This document shows, piece by piece, positions 41,478 through 50,318 of a DNA stretch of 64,000 bases. Within the stretch, counting starts at the first letter, position 1. The number at the start of each line of letters is the position of its first letter. A model generated the notes under the pieces. The model was not told where the DNA came from. It ran no database searches and saw only the letters and a program-made list of their open reading frames with translations. The stretch is from Verrucomicrobiota bacterium (lineage in GTDB: Bacteria > Verrucomicrobiota > Verrucomicrobiia > Verrucomicrobiales > Verrucomicrobiaceae), in NCBI GenBank assembly GCA_017301975.1, contig JAFLEI010000002.1, positions 186,001-250,000 of the forward strand. The letters run 5' to 3'. A program made the position numbers and the translations under genes.

Positions 41478-41507
41478 AATGACGAAATCCGAATGACGAA
41501 TGACGAA
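41478..41507. repeat. Dispersed CGAATGA-type repeat
   Basis: AATGACGAAATCCGAATGAC then GAATGACGAA, a short direct-repeat tract of a type often scattered between genes of PVC bacteria. It overlaps the ambiguous start region of the next gene. Confidence 0.55.
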
Positions 41508-41513
41508 ACAAGC

Positions 41514-41972
41514 ATGCGTTTGAAGCCGATGGCATCTGTCATGCGCCATGTGTCTTTCCTTGTTCTGACCTGCATGCTTCTGGGCTGCCAGCCCGAGCCC
41601 AAGACGGACTCTGCGGATGTGCGAGAGTTCCTCACGCATTATTTTTCGACCTGGTCTGCCAAGGACATGGACGGCTATGGCGGCTGCTTTCACGAGCAGG
41701 CGCGGATCACCTTTGTGCATCAAGGGGGGGCGCAGAGCCAGGGGCTGACGGACTTTCTGCACGGCCAGAAGCTCAGCCACGCCACGACCACGGTGCCGAT
41801 GACGGAGGTGCCGACGGACATGAAAATCCTGCGAGACGAGCGCACGGCCCAGGCCAGCGTGAGGTGGAAGCTCACGAAGGGAACCGACATCACGCTTGGA
41901 ACCGATTGTTTCACGCTCATTAAAACCTCCGCCGGGTGGAAGATCATGAGCCTGGTTTTTTATAACGACTGA
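41514..41972 (+). CDS. NTF2/SnoaL-like lipoprotein
   Basis: This 152-residue protein has a lipoprotein signal ending in the lipobox LLGCQ. The NTF2-like body has FLTHYFSTWSAKDMDGYGGC and ends TLIKTSAGWKIMSLVFYND, the usual closing strands. It is probably an outer-membrane-anchored small-ligand-binding protein. The start is uncertain: ATG codons at 41493, 41514, 41529 and 41541 are all possible. It lies 13 bp upstream of the spermidine-synthase-like gene. Confidence 0.78.
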   Translation: MRLKPMASVMRHVSFLVLTCMLLGCQPEPKTDSADVREFLTHYFSTWSAKDMDGYGGCFHEQARITFVHQGGAQSQGLTDFLHGQKLSHATTTVPMTEVPTDMKILRDERTAQASVRWKLTKGTDITLGTDCFTLIKTSAGWKIMSLVFYND

Positions 41973-41985
41973 CCGCGAAAAAAGC

Positions 41986-43548
41986 ATGTCCCGCACACCT
42001 TCCCAATCTCCTGCACCTTCGGTCGAAACGGCAGCCGCCACCCGTGGCACGCGCATCTTTCTGGGACTGTCCTGCTTCCTGGCGGGGGCGGCCATGATGG
42101 TCATTGAAATCTGCGCCTACCGGCTGCTGGCGCCGTTTTTTGGCAACAGCGTGTACACCTGGACGGCGCTGATCGGGGTGATCCTGATCGCGTTCAGCGC
42201 CGGGGGGTATCTCGGGGGGCATCTGGCTGATCGAAAAATGGCGCTGGATCTGCTGGGCTGGCTGCTGGCGGGATCTGCGGTGCTGACGTTTTTCATTCCG
42301 GCGCTGCACACCGTCTTTGCGGTGGGGATGAGCGCGCATGGTCTCATTGCTGGGCCTGTGATGATTTCGCTGCTGCTGTTTGCGATTCCTGGGATTTTGC
42401 TGGGGGCGGTGTCACCGGCGGCGGTGCGCTTTTACAGTCTGACGCTGAAGGACACGCACGTGGGCGCGGCGGCGGGGACGATCAGCATGCTGGGATCGCT
42501 GGGCAGTTTTGTGGGCACGTTTCTCTCCGGCTTTTTCCTGCTGTCCACCTTTGGGGTGAGGAGCATCTTTTTTGGCACGGCGGCGCTGCTGCTCCTGCTG
42601 GCGATCGCCGCATTCGTGCTGGCCAAAAACACGCTGAAGCAGCAGGCCCCAGTGATCTTGAGCGGCCTGTTTGCGTTTGGCATGAGCTGGATGACGGCGC
42701 CGAAACCCAAGGCGGGGGTGATCTTTGAGCACGAGTCGTTTTATCATCACATCGAGGTGAGCGAGCGGACCGAGGGCAATGTCACGAGGCGTGTGCTGCA
42801 ACTGGATTCGACGATGGAGGGAGGGATGGATGCCAAGACTGGCGATCTGATCCTGCCGTATCAGCAGTATTGGAAGCTGGCCTTGCTGCGGGAGCCGGCT
42901 AAGGTGGGCAGTGCGCTGTTCATCGGGGCGGGGGCCTTTGGGATGCCGGAGAATGTGTCGCGTGATTTTCCCGAGGCGACGGTGGATGTGGTGGAGATTG
43001 ACCCGCAGGTGATCGAAGTGGGAAGGAAGTATTTCAAGCTGGACGAGCATCCGCGAGTGAAAGCGCATGCGGGTGATGCGCGGCGGTATCTGCTGCAGAA
43101 CGAAGGCAAGAAGTGGGATCTTATTTTTGGGGATGCGTACAACGGCATCCGGCAGATCCCGCCGCACTTGGCGACGCAGGAGTTTTATCAGCAGATCGCG
43201 GATCATCTGGAACCGAAGGGGGTCTTCATCATGAACCTGATCGCGGCCATCTCAGGCCCGAAGTCAGAGCTGACCTCTGGCATGATCGCCACAGTGCGGA
43301 AGGCCTTTCCTTATGTGGAAGTGTTTGCCGTGGGTTTCCGTCGTGATGAGACTCAGAACGTGATCTTGATGGCTTCGCGTGAAGATCTGAAACCGCTGAT
43401 TGTGGACCGCTACGTCAAGCAGGGCTCATGGGAGGAACTGCTGATCCGGACGCATGTGCCTGCTGGGACGGTGTCGCGCTCCACCTATGTTTTTACGGAT
43501 GATCACAATCCGGTGGATGCGATCATTGCGCGGGGATTGCTGGAGTAG
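41986..43548 (+). CDS. Membrane-fused spermidine synthase-like protein
   Basis: This 520-residue protein has about seven N-terminal transmembrane helices (CFLAGAAMMVIEICAYRLLA through AALLLLLAIAAFVLA). A cytoplasmic spermidine synthase-type methyltransferase fold follows, with ALFIGAGAFGMPENVSRDFP, VDVVEIDPQVIEVGRKYF, GDARRYL and DLIFGDAYNG. The arrangement matches the fused MFS/spermidine synthase family of unknown function. The usual aminopropyl-transferase Asp and acidic motif are recognisable in part (VVEIDP, DAYNG), but polyamine synthesis is not certain. It follows the lipoprotein gene closely. Confidence 0.85.
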   Translation: MSRTPSQSPAPSVETAAATRGTRIFLGLSCFLAGAAMMVIEICAYRLLAPFFGNSVYTWTALIGVILIAFSAGGYLGGHLADRKMALDLLGWLLAGSAVLTFFIPALHTVFAVGMSAHGLIAGPVMISLLLFAIPGILLGAVSPAAVRFYSLTLKDTHVGAAAGTISMLGSLGSFVGTFLSGFFLLSTFGVRSIFFGTAALLLLLAIAAFVLAKNTLKQQAPVILSGLFAFGMSWMTAPKPKAGVIFEHESFYHHIEVSERTEGNVTRRVLQLDSTMEGGMDAKTGDLILPYQQYWKLALLREPAKVGSALFIGAGAFGMPENVSRDFPEATVDVVEIDPQVIEVGRKYFKLDEHPRVKAHAGDARRYLLQNEGKKWDLIFGDAYNGIRQIPPHLATQEFYQQIADHLEPKGVFIMNLIAAISGPKSELTSGMIATVRKAFPYVEVFAVGFRRDETQNVILMASREDLKPLIVDRYVKQGSWEELLIRTHVPAGTVSRSTYVFTDDHNPVDAIIARGLLE

Positions 43549-43649
43549 GTGGCGATTTTGCCGCCCGGTGGTGAGGCGGATGCCAGCGTGTTTTTCACGC
43601 GCTCATAGATGGGCGGACTGTCGCCACACCCATCCTACGACAGAGCGCG

Positions 43650-45065
43650 CTACTTGTCCAGAGGCTTGGCGGCGGGAGCGAGACTGGGGGCGACGAAGGC
43701 ATCGAAGACGAGGACGCCTTTGAGGGAGTCGACGGCGCGTTCGAGCTGCTTGTCGCCGAGGTTGGCGAGTTCCAAGGCTGCTGCTTCGCCGGTGCCGTGG
43801 GAGGCGCGCCATTTGGCGATGCGCAGTTCTTCGTCTGAGGTGAGGGCGGAGACGATGTTGGGCTCGACACCGTTTTCGTGAATGGTGCGGTGGCTGGGGG
43901 TGTAGTACTTGGCGGTGGTGAGGCGCATGGCGGCGCCGTTTTTCATGGGCAGGATGGTCTGCACGCTGCCTTTGCCAAAGCTGGTGGTGCCGACGATGAT
44001 GGCGCGCTTGAGATCCTGAAGGGCGCCGGCGGTGAGCTCGGAGGCGCTGGCGCTGCCCTGATTGATGAGGACGGCGATGGGGTATTTGCGGGGCTCCCTG
44101 CCATTGCGGGAAGGAGTGCGGAAGGGAGGCGGATTTTGCGAGGCGACGCGGCCCTCCGTGGTGACGACGACGGTGCCTTCGGGGAGGAATTCGCCGCAGA
44201 CGGCCACGGCGCTGTCCACGAGGCCGCCGGGGTTGTTGCGCAGGTCGAGCACGAAGGCTTTCATGCCCTGCTTTTCGAGTTCATCGAGGGCTTTGCTGAG
44301 CTCGCGAGGGGTGGGCTGGTTGTACTGGGAGATGCGAGCGTAGCCGATCTTGTACTCTCCGGCCATTTTGGGCGAGAGAAGCATGGGATCGTGCACGGAG
44401 GTCTCGGCCAGCGTTTCATGCTTCACATTGAACTCGAGGAACTGCTTGGTGCCTGGGCGGCGGACGGTGAGGCGGACTTCATCGCCGGCCTTGCCTTTGA
44501 GAAGCTGCATGGCCTCGGCGATGCCGACGGAGTCGGTGAGGACGTCGTTGATGCGGACGAGCTGGTCGCCGGAGAGGATGCCTGCGGCATTGGCGGGGCC
44601 GTCTTCGCGGACGGTGATGATGGTGAGGATGCCCTGGCGGAGGGCGATGGTGATGCCGATGCCTTCGGAGGTGTCGCTCTGCTCGCGCTGCATGTCCTCG
44701 AAGAGGGATTTGCCCATGTATTCGCAGTGGGGGTCGAGCTTGTGAAGCATGCCTTCGAGAGCGCCTTCGACGAGCTCTGCGTAGGTGATCTTGGACTCGT
44801 CCACGTAGTTCTGGCGCACCATCTCCATGGCGCGGGTGAGCATTTCGATCTGGGTGTAGGCGTCTTCTGGCGGGGGCTTGGCAAGTGGGGCAGCCGGGGC
44901 TTTGGCGTCTGGCTTCGGGGCGGGCTTGGGCTCAGCGGGTTTGGTGGCCGGGGCGGGAACGGGAGTCGTGGTGGGTGATGCTGGGGCCGGGGCAGGAGAG
45001 GGCGGGGCCGCGTGAAGGCTCAGGCTGAGGGCCAGGAGGGAGAGGAGTGCGGGGGCGCGACGCAT
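43650..45065 (-). CDS. S41-family C-terminal processing peptidase
   Basis: This exported protease has a signal peptide and a Pro/Ala/Lys-rich linker, then a helical lid (YTQIEMLTRAMEMVRQNYVD). A PDZ domain (GIGITIALRQGILTIITVRE and on) is followed by the S41 catalytic core. The nucleophile Ser is in INQGSASASELTAGAL and the general-base Lys in TSFGKGSVQTILP. Such CtpA-like enzymes trim envelope proteins. The start at 45065 (MRRAPALLSLLALS) was preferred over 45080. It reads away from the minisatellite array. Confidence 0.93.
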   Translation of the reverse strand: MRRAPALLSLLALSLSLHAAPPSPAPAPASPTTTPVPAPATKPAEPKPAPKPDAKAPAAPLAKPPPEDAYTQIEMLTRAMEMVRQNYVDESKITYAELVEGALEGMLHKLDPHCEYMGKSLFEDMQREQSDTSEGIGITIALRQGILTIITVREDGPANAAGILSGDQLVRINDVLTDSVGIAEAMQLLKGKAGDEVRLTVRRPGTKQFLEFNVKHETLAETSVHDPMLLSPKMAGEYKIGYARISQYNQPTPRELSKALDELEKQGMKAFVLDLRNNPGGLVDSAVAVCGEFLPEGTVVVTTEGRVASQNPPPFRTPSRNGREPRKYPIAVLINQGSASASELTAGALQDLKRAIIVGTTSFGKGSVQTILPMKNGAAMRLTTAKYYTPSHRTIHENGVEPNIVSALTSDEELRIAKWRASHGTGEAAALELANLGDKQLERAVDSLKGVLVFDAFVAPSLAPAAKPLDK

Positions 45066-45080
45066 GGGGGTATCCTGCAT

Positions 45081-45385
45081 GATTTCGGGCTTTTGCGACA
45101 GGGGAAAGTCATGGGCATCGGCGCATTCCGGAGGGGCAGGGAGAGGGCGGTGTGATGGCGGGCTGGAACCGAAGGACGGAAAGGACGGAAAGGACGGAAA
45201 GGACGGAAAGGACGGAAAGGACGGAAAGGACGGAAAGGACGGAAAGGACGGAAAGTGGGGCGTGTCGTTACATTTGAATGGAGCGCGAACTGGGATGTCT
45301 TTTTGGGGGGGGGAAGCTGGAAACGAGAATGGGCGCGAATGTCCGCGAATTTTTATGGATGGCTTTGGGTTGGAGGGGAGGGTTA
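45081..45385. other. 305-bp gene-free stretch with a minisatellite
   Basis: No supported gene. The 9-bp array (45174-45254) opens a long Lys-Asp-Gly frame on the plus strand that is a composition artefact. A short GGCGCGAATGTCCGCGAATT tract near 45333 resembles the CGAAT-type repeats. Confidence 0.7.
45174..45254. repeat. 9-bp minisatellite GGACGGAAA (9 units)
   Basis: Nine perfect units end to end. The unit differs by one base from the GGACAGAAA array at 23814-23890. Confidence 0.95.
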
Positions 45386-46143
45386 TTAGAGGGTGAACGA
45401 GCCCCAGTAGGCGAATACCATGTTCCAGCCGTTGGCGTGGGATTCGAGGAGGAGGGTGATTTGCTGGCCGGAGAATTTGGAGAGATCCACCTCGATGGTT
45501 TTCCAGGGGGGCTTTTCGTGGTCCACGGTGAGCTCTTTGATGACCTAACCATTTATGAGGGCTTTGGCGGTCCAGTCGCCGCGATCATCGGCTGCGACGG
45601 TGGTGGTGAGTTTGGTTTTGCCGGGCTCGACTTTGAAGGTGCGTTGCAAGTCGGGAGCGCTGACTTTCGTAGCCGTTGCCGATGATCTGATTGGAGTCGA
45701 TGACGTTGGCGAGGATGGCGTCGAGATCGCTGCGGCCGCTGCCGATGAGGTCGGGCCCAACTTTCTGGCCACCGCCGTGGAACTCATGGCAGACCCTGCA
45801 GGTGGCAGTGAAGAGGAGTTTGCCATTGGCGAGGGCGGGCTCGCCGGTAAGGCAGGCTTTTTTCTTTTGGGCGATGAAGGACTTCACGTCGTCGGAGGAA
45901 TCTTTCCAGGCACCGAGGACTTTGAATGCGAGATCGCGGATGGCTTTGTCCTTGCTGGTGGCGAGGGCGCGGCGGCAGGGAACGGGGAAGCCGGTGGGGC
46001 TGAGTTTGCCTTCGGCGATGGCGTTCAGCCTGGCCGGAGTCCAGTCGACGCGGGTGCTGAGGGCCTCGATGGCGGCGATGCGGATGTTGAAGTCTTTGGA
46101 GGCAGCCTGCTGAATGAGCGGGGTGATGAGATCCTCTAAACAC
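45386..46143 (-). pseudogene. Decayed C-terminal fragment of a PVC-type cytochrome c protein
   Basis: Read from about 46143 down, one frame gives HEAT-like EDLITPLIQQAASKDFNIRI, then KLLFTATCRVCHEFHGGG and QKVGPDLIGSGRSDLDAILA, the c-type cytochrome module of PVC-group membrane-bound dehydrogenases. Near 45665 the coding frame shifts: NGYE is followed in another frame by VSAPDLQRTFKVEPGKTKL. An in-frame TAG then interrupts ALING before VIKELTVDHEKPPWKTIEVD and the end FAYWGSFTL. The N-terminal part is missing entirely. Truncation plus frameshift plus stop make it a clear pseudogene. Confidence 0.85.
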
Positions 46144-46350
46144 CTGAATGAGGCATCAGGTCTGCAAGAGCTGGCACACGAAAAACGGTGCGGCCGGGGT
46201 TGTCTCGCTCAGAGTCAATGTTTTCCGCGCCGGTGAGGAGGCCGAGACGCGCAGCAGCGCCATACATCCACATCGAAAGAACGCAGCGATGATCATGGCA
46301 CAGGGGGCAGTACAAAGTCTCCGCAACAACCCAAACCTCCAGACAATATC

Positions 46351-46872
46351 ATGAAGACAAATCCAATCACGTTTGCCATCCTTCTCGCCCTTGCTGTCGG
46401 AAACCTGGCAACGATCGCCCGTGCAGACGATAAAAAATCCAGCCTGAAAGCCAGCGACGAGAAATTCGTCAAGACAGCCGGCATGGACGGAACCGCAGAA
46501 GTGAAGCTGGCCACACTCGGAACGCAGAAAGCGGAACGGGCCGATGTGAAAGAGCTGGCCACCATGCTGGTCGCCGACCACACCAAGGCAAACGAAGAAC
46601 TTTCGGCGCTTGCTGCATCCAAGAATGTCCAGCTCTCCGCTGTGATTGATCCAGACGCCGCCAGTGAGTTCAAGGACCTGGAAAAGGAGAGCGGCAAGGG
46701 CTTCGACAAAGCGTTTCTCTCCCACATGCAGGATTCGCACAAAAGCGCGGTCTCAAACTTTGAAGATGCTGCAAAAAATGCGGAAGATGCGGATGTGAAA
46801 GCCTGGGCGAGCAAGACGCTGCCAACACTGAAAGCCCATTTGGACAAGATCAAAGAGCTGCAGGACAAGTAG
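46351..46872 (+). CDS. Secreted DUF4142 protein
   Basis: This 173-residue protein has a signal peptide (to about ARA25) and the DUF4142 helical bundle. SDEKFVKTAGMDGTAEVKLA, LATMLVADHTKANEELSALA and AFLSHMQDSHKSAVSNFEDA are characteristic, as is the closing AWASKTLPTLKAHLDKIKEL. DUF4142 is ferritin-like and of unknown function, often in periplasmic stress proteins. It has its own strong terminator and stands alone. Confidence 0.93.
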   Translation: MKTNPITFAILLALAVGNLATIARADDKKSSLKASDEKFVKTAGMDGTAEVKLATLGTQKAERADVKELATMLVADHTKANEELSALAASKNVQLSAVIDPDAASEFKDLEKESGKGFDKAFLSHMQDSHKSAVSNFEDAAKNAEDADVKAWASKTLPTLKAHLDKIKELQDK

Positions 46873-46899
46873 TTCAGACCTGCTCTGAATCCTTCCGTG

Positions 46900-46928
46900 A
46901 GCCCGCCCAGATTCTGGGCGGGCTTATT
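46900..46928 (+). terminator. Intrinsic terminator after the DUF4142 gene
   Basis: Stem AGCCCGCCC (46900-46908) and GGGCGGGCT (46916-46924), 7-base loop, followed by TATTTG. It lies 27 bp past the stop. Confidence 0.85.
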
Positions 46929-47022
46929 TGTCTCAACTCGTTGATTCCGAGGAGTACGACATCCACCAAGGAGTCAGGAAACGATGTTCAGGCGGTAAAA
47001 GAACTCTCCATAAACTCACCCC

Positions 47023-47460
47023 ATGAATCTGACCCAGCAGCCAACCGAGTGGAATCTCCTCGAGGAAACAGAAGCCCCAGGCGATTCACGTGAGGGAGTG
47101 GGCGATCTGGTCCGAAAGGCCGCGCAGCAAATTGCCCGGTTCTCCAATGCAATGGTGGGCGTCTTCATGCCTCGCGCCCCGGGCTCGTCCCTGCGTGTCA
47201 CGTGGGCTGGTGTCTTGCGTGCGGATTGTGATCGTCTCATTCCCGAGGCAAGCGAAGAGGTGCGTTTTCAGGTGGCCAATCAGATGTTTCTCCGGGAAGA
47301 GGGCAAGCCTCTTGTGTTTGATGACACATGGAGCGTGGAAACATGGGATCAAATGAACGGCTACAGGGTCGTCTTTCTGACTGATTCGGCGGGGGCGCGG
47401 AGGGAGACGCTGGGGCGGCGCATGCAGAAGTTTTTCAAGCGTCTGGTGCGGATGATTTAA
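47023..47460 (+). CDS. Conserved-looking protein of unknown function
   Basis: This 145-residue protein with no signal peptide or membrane segment has moderately clean coding composition and a strongly basic C-terminus (RRETLGRRMQKFFKRLVRMI). I do not recognise it. It lies between the DUF4142 terminator and a convergent YihY gene. Confidence 0.55.
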   Translation: MNLTQQPTEWNLLEETEAPGDSREGVGDLVRKAAQQIARFSNAMVGVFMPRAPGSSLRVTWAGVLRADCDRLIPEASEEVRFQVANQMFLREEGKPLVFDDTWSVETWDQMNGYRVVFLTDSAGARRETLGRRMQKFFKRLVRMI

Positions 47461-47484
47461 CTTCCTGCGTCATTCCGTGTGATG

Positions 47485-48468
47485 CTACCTCCTCCTGCGC
47501 AGTCCGAGGTCAAGGGGCCGGCGGCTGCGATGTAACGGAAGGCGCCTGGCGCTGCCAAAAACCCGGGCTTGTGCGGCGCACAGGCAACCGCCGTACATAA
47601 TGATGACACCGGAAAGGTAAATCCACATCAGCAGCACGATCACCACGGCAAACGCACCATAGACGGTGTTGAAATTGCTGAGACCATACACGTAGCGCTC
47701 AAACAAATCCCGGCAGACCTGCAGCAGCATGGTGGTGAACAGTGAGGGAAACGCGACTTCCGACAATCGTGTGCGTCGACGTGGAGAGGTTTTGTAAAAA
47801 ACACTGAGCCCGTAAAACAGCACCAGAGATGGAACACACCAGATGATGATTTCAAAAGGGCCATCAAACATTTGCATCGGCAAAAGAGGAGTGTGCCGGA
47901 GATACCCAAGCATCAGAGGCACGAGCATGCCGATGAACAGCGCGCTGGCCACCAAGGAGAGGAGCATGAGGCTGTGAAGGGGCAGGTGCCACCAAGGGTA
48001 CTCGATGGTGTCCCATGCGCTGTTCACGCCGCGTACCATGCTGTGAAAGAAGCGTGACGCGCTCCAGGCCAGACCCAGCAACGCGAAGGTGTTCACGCTG
48101 CCCCGAACATCGACAATGGCGCGGATGGCTGCGTCGAGCGTCTGCCGGTCGGCAGGATTGAACGGGAGGTACTGGCCGACGTTGGCGATGATATAATTGA
48201 CCACCGTAGCATGATCCCAGATCTGAGAACCCAGGGTGACGAAAAGGAGGATGAGCGGAAAGAGGGCAAAAAACGCATAGTAGGCGAAGGCCGCCGCGCG
48301 CTGTTCGCCATCAATGTCCACAAACTTCAGGCCGGCCGTCCAAAACATCTTCAGAGCTCTTCGCAGCCACCCGAGCAGAGCATACCCCAAGGAGTTCCTG
48401 GCTGTGGATAGGATATGGAAAAGCGCAGCGTGGTGCGGCTGCTCCTGCCCTGGCTTCCATCCAGTCAT
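47485..48468 (-). CDS. YihY/BrkB-family inner-membrane protein
   Basis: This 327-residue membrane protein has about six transmembrane helices and the YihY/virulence-factor BrkB signature: GEQRAAAFAYYAFFALFPLI then ILLFVTLGS near the N-terminus, and GAFAVVIVLLMWIYLSGVII with MYGG near the end. The basic C-terminus ends in consecutive Arg residues. The ATG at 48468 overlaps the previous gene's stop by 4 bp and was preferred over a longer version. The function of the family is not established. Confidence 0.9.
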   Translation of the reverse strand: MTGWKPGQEQPHHAALFHILSTARNSLGYALLGWLRRALKMFWTAGLKFVDIDGEQRAAAFAYYAFFALFPLILLFVTLGSQIWDHATVVNYIIANVGQYLPFNPADRQTLDAAIRAIVDVRGSVNTFALLGLAWSASRFFHSMVRGVNSAWDTIEYPWWHLPLHSLMLLSLVASALFIGMLVPLMLGYLRHTPLLPMQMFDGPFEIIIWCVPSLVLFYGLSVFYKTSPRRRTRLSEVAFPSLFTTMLLQVCRDLFERYVYGLSNFNTVYGAFAVVIVLLMWIYLSGVIIMYGGCLCAAQARVFGSARRLPLHRSRRPLDLGLRRRR

Positions 48469-48728
48469 GCATGGGATTCGGTATGAGCTGCTTTGTCGAA
48501 CAGCGAGATTGCAAGGCCGGTCGCGAAGCCTGTCCAAAACATCGCCGTGGGATTATGAGTCCATTGATGCAATGAGGTGGAGAAAATACCGGAGGGCTTG
48601 TGCAGGCGCGCCAACACCGCTTTTGTGTCCCGCATCGAGGGCTGCCGGATTGCGCCGCCTTCACTGATCATGGCGTCGACTGCCAGATCGGTGGTTGGGC
48701 GGTAGTGGGGGATAAGGTGAGGTCTCAT
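48465..48728 (-). CDS. Small single-helix membrane protein
   Basis: This 87-residue protein starts MRPHLIPHYRPTTDLAVDAM and has one C-terminal transmembrane segment (AMFWTGFATGLAISLF). It is translationally linked to the YihY gene through a 4-bp overlap. It may be a small partner of that protein; the family is not recognised. Confidence 0.6.
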   Translation of the reverse strand: MRPHLIPHYRPTTDLAVDAMISEGGAIRQPSMRDTKAVLARLHKPSGIFSTSLHQWTHNPTAMFWTGFATGLAISLFDKAAHTESHA

Positions 48729-48764
48729 GGTGTGGGAGGAGGGGAACATGAGGGGATCAAGCCA

Positions 48765-49259
48765 TCAAGCCGGGGGAGGCACGGAGATGTCCGGATTCCA
48801 CTCAAGATGACGCGGATTGATCGTGGTGGTGCGTGTCTTCGTCCACGTAGCGTGACACTTGCGACAATAGCATTGTTTGGGGAAGAGCCCCAGGTTGCTC
48901 AACCATTCCAAAAACAGCGGAGTGAGAAACTTTCGGCTGAACTGAGGGTACTCGACTGCAAAGGAACCGCAGTCTGGGCAGGAATAGATGAATGGGATGA
49001 GATCAGGGCGCTTCTGCTCCAGTTCGATGAGACAGGTCACCGCCTCGGCATAATCCTCCTCTCTCACCTGAACTTTGAGGTTCGCCGCCGGTTTGGTGAG
49101 AAAGACAAACATTTGAGTGTCGCCTTCATCATAGACGGAGGTCTCGATGCCCTGTTCGCTCAGGTGCAGGCAGCAATTTTCCACCGCTTTCTGACTGTCA
49201 AAGGTTGCCAGATCAAGCATGTCTGTACGATGGGCCAGAGTTGCGAGTTCGGTTTGCAT
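48765..49259 (-). CDS. Zn-ribbon protein of unknown function
   Basis: This 164-residue protein has an N-terminal alpha/beta part (AVENCCLHLSEQGIETSVYD) that recalls DUF2007-like domains. Two cysteine pairs follow (CPDCG and CYCRKCH) that can form a zinc ribbon. The start MQTELATLAHRTDML was preferred over an upstream one. No family is assigned with confidence. Confidence 0.6.
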   Translation of the reverse strand: MQTELATLAHRTDMLDLATFDSQKAVENCCLHLSEQGIETSVYDEGDTQMFVFLTKPAANLKVQVREEDYAEAVTCLIELEQKRPDLIPFIYSCPDCGSFAVEYPQFSRKFLTPLFLEWLSNLGLFPKQCYCRKCHATWTKTRTTTINPRHLEWNPDISVPPPA

Positions 49260-49307
49260 CAACCAAGAATCGCGCCCGACGGTCGGCCTGGTCGTGTGCA
49301 CCGCAAT

Positions 49308-49454
49308 TTACACCGCAGGACGGAACCACTTGCCGCCCTGCTGAATGATGGTCACGGCCTCCACCAAGGTGACGAACACACCGCGAATGATGGCATGATC
49401 GTCCACGACAGCGAGGCGCAGCATTGTGGCCGCGGCCTTTGAGAGAGGGGGCAT
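49308..49454 (-). pseudogene. Internally deleted response-regulator remnant
   Basis: The 48-residue frame contains MLRLAVVDDHAIIRGVFVTL, the N-terminus of a NarL-type receiver domain with its acidic pair. It then jumps directly to EAVTIIQQGGKWFRPAV and a stop, which resembles the linker that follows a receiver domain. About 85 residues including the phosphorylated Asp and the whole HTH are missing. Not a functional gene. Confidence 0.5.
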
Positions 49455-49473
49455 GGGAGCAGTCAGTGCATGT

Positions 49474-49848
49474 TCAGATGACGCGTGGGCGCTGCTTGGG
49501 AGGGTTGTTCGAAGACGAGAGAAGAGGGGACTTGGGCTGCGGGGAGCCGATCTGCGAGCGACCACAAAAAGATGCGCCGGCTTCGATCACAAAAGTCGCA
49601 GAGGTAATATTGCCAAGGACGGTTGCGGTGGACTTCACCTCACAGCGTTCCTGCACATGGATGTCGCCCTCCACACGACCTGATATGATCACGCTGCGCG
49701 TGTTGATGGTTCCCTGGACGAAAGCCTCTTCGCCAATGATGAGGCAAGCCGTGGAGAAAACATCTCCCAAGACCCTCCCTTCCAACAGCAAATCCTGTGA
49801 AAACGTGAGGGAGCCCTTGATCTCAACATGCGCATAGAGCTGGTTCAT
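49474..49848 (-). CDS. Bactofilin-family protein
   Basis: This 124-residue protein has the bactofilin beta-helix: VEIKGSLTFSQDLLLEGRVL, GTINTRSVIISGRVEGDIHV and STATVLGNITSATFVIEAGA, with a short Pro/Ser-rich C-terminal tail. Bactofilins polymerise beneath the membrane and affect cell shape or stalks. The start at MNQLYAHVEIKG was chosen since upstream sequence has no coding bias. Confidence 0.88.
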   Translation of the reverse strand: MNQLYAHVEIKGSLTFSQDLLLEGRVLGDVFSTACLIIGEEAFVQGTINTRSVIISGRVEGDIHVQERCEVKSTATVLGNITSATFVIEAGASFCGRSQIGSPQPKSPLLSSSNNPPKQRPRVI

Positions 49849-49966
49849 CGAAGTATTTCCATGTCGGGCGTGCGGGCGGGAATGCTGCAGGAGCAACAGC
49901 GGAGATAACGTGCATGTCGATTTTTCTGGCCGTATGAAAACTCGGTTTTTAAGCGCGATCAATGAG

Positions 49967-50278
49967 TCACAAGCTCATCAGCGGCAGTGCACGGATGATC
50001 ACCTCCTGATGGCGAAAGCGTGACTCGAGCACCTCCTGATACCAGTCCCACCACTCGGCGTCCAGCAAACGGCAAATGACTTCGTAAATAACGATCTCAT
50101 CACGCGTCCCCAGATGGCCTTCGAGCCACCTGCCGCCGGAGGGAGACCGGGTGTGCGCATTGCAGCGGCCATAGTATCGTGTGAGCTCGGCTTTAATGAT
50201 CGCATGCAGATTGTCCGCCGGCATCATCGGCTCATCGACGATGTAGAGCGGCAGCAGCAGTTGGATGACGTGCAGCAT
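49967..50278 (-). CDS. Conserved small protein of unknown function (MLHVIQLLLPLY family)
   Basis: This 103-residue protein starts MLHVIQLLLPLYIVDEPMMP and has a tyrosine/arginine-rich middle. RDEIVIYEVICRLLDAEWWD and FRHQEVIIRALPL follow. I recall a widespread uncharacterised family beginning with this kind of sequence in Proteobacteria and relatives, but cannot give it a name. No signal peptide. It lies downstream of the LolA-like gene on the same strand with a 40-bp gap. Confidence 0.72.
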   Translation of the reverse strand: MLHVIQLLLPLYIVDEPMMPADNLHAIIKAELTRYYGRCNAHTRSPSGGRWLEGHLGTRDEIVIYEVICRLLDAEWWDWYQEVLESRFRHQEVIIRALPLMSL

Positions 50279-50318
50279 AAGAGGGCTGGATGCAGCGACC
50301 ACAGGCCATGGCGTGGCG

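Noticed and set aside
45064..45396. Plus-strand frame with a Lys-Asp-Gly repeat
   Set aside because: The repeat is the 9-bp minisatellite read in frame; the rest has no protein features.
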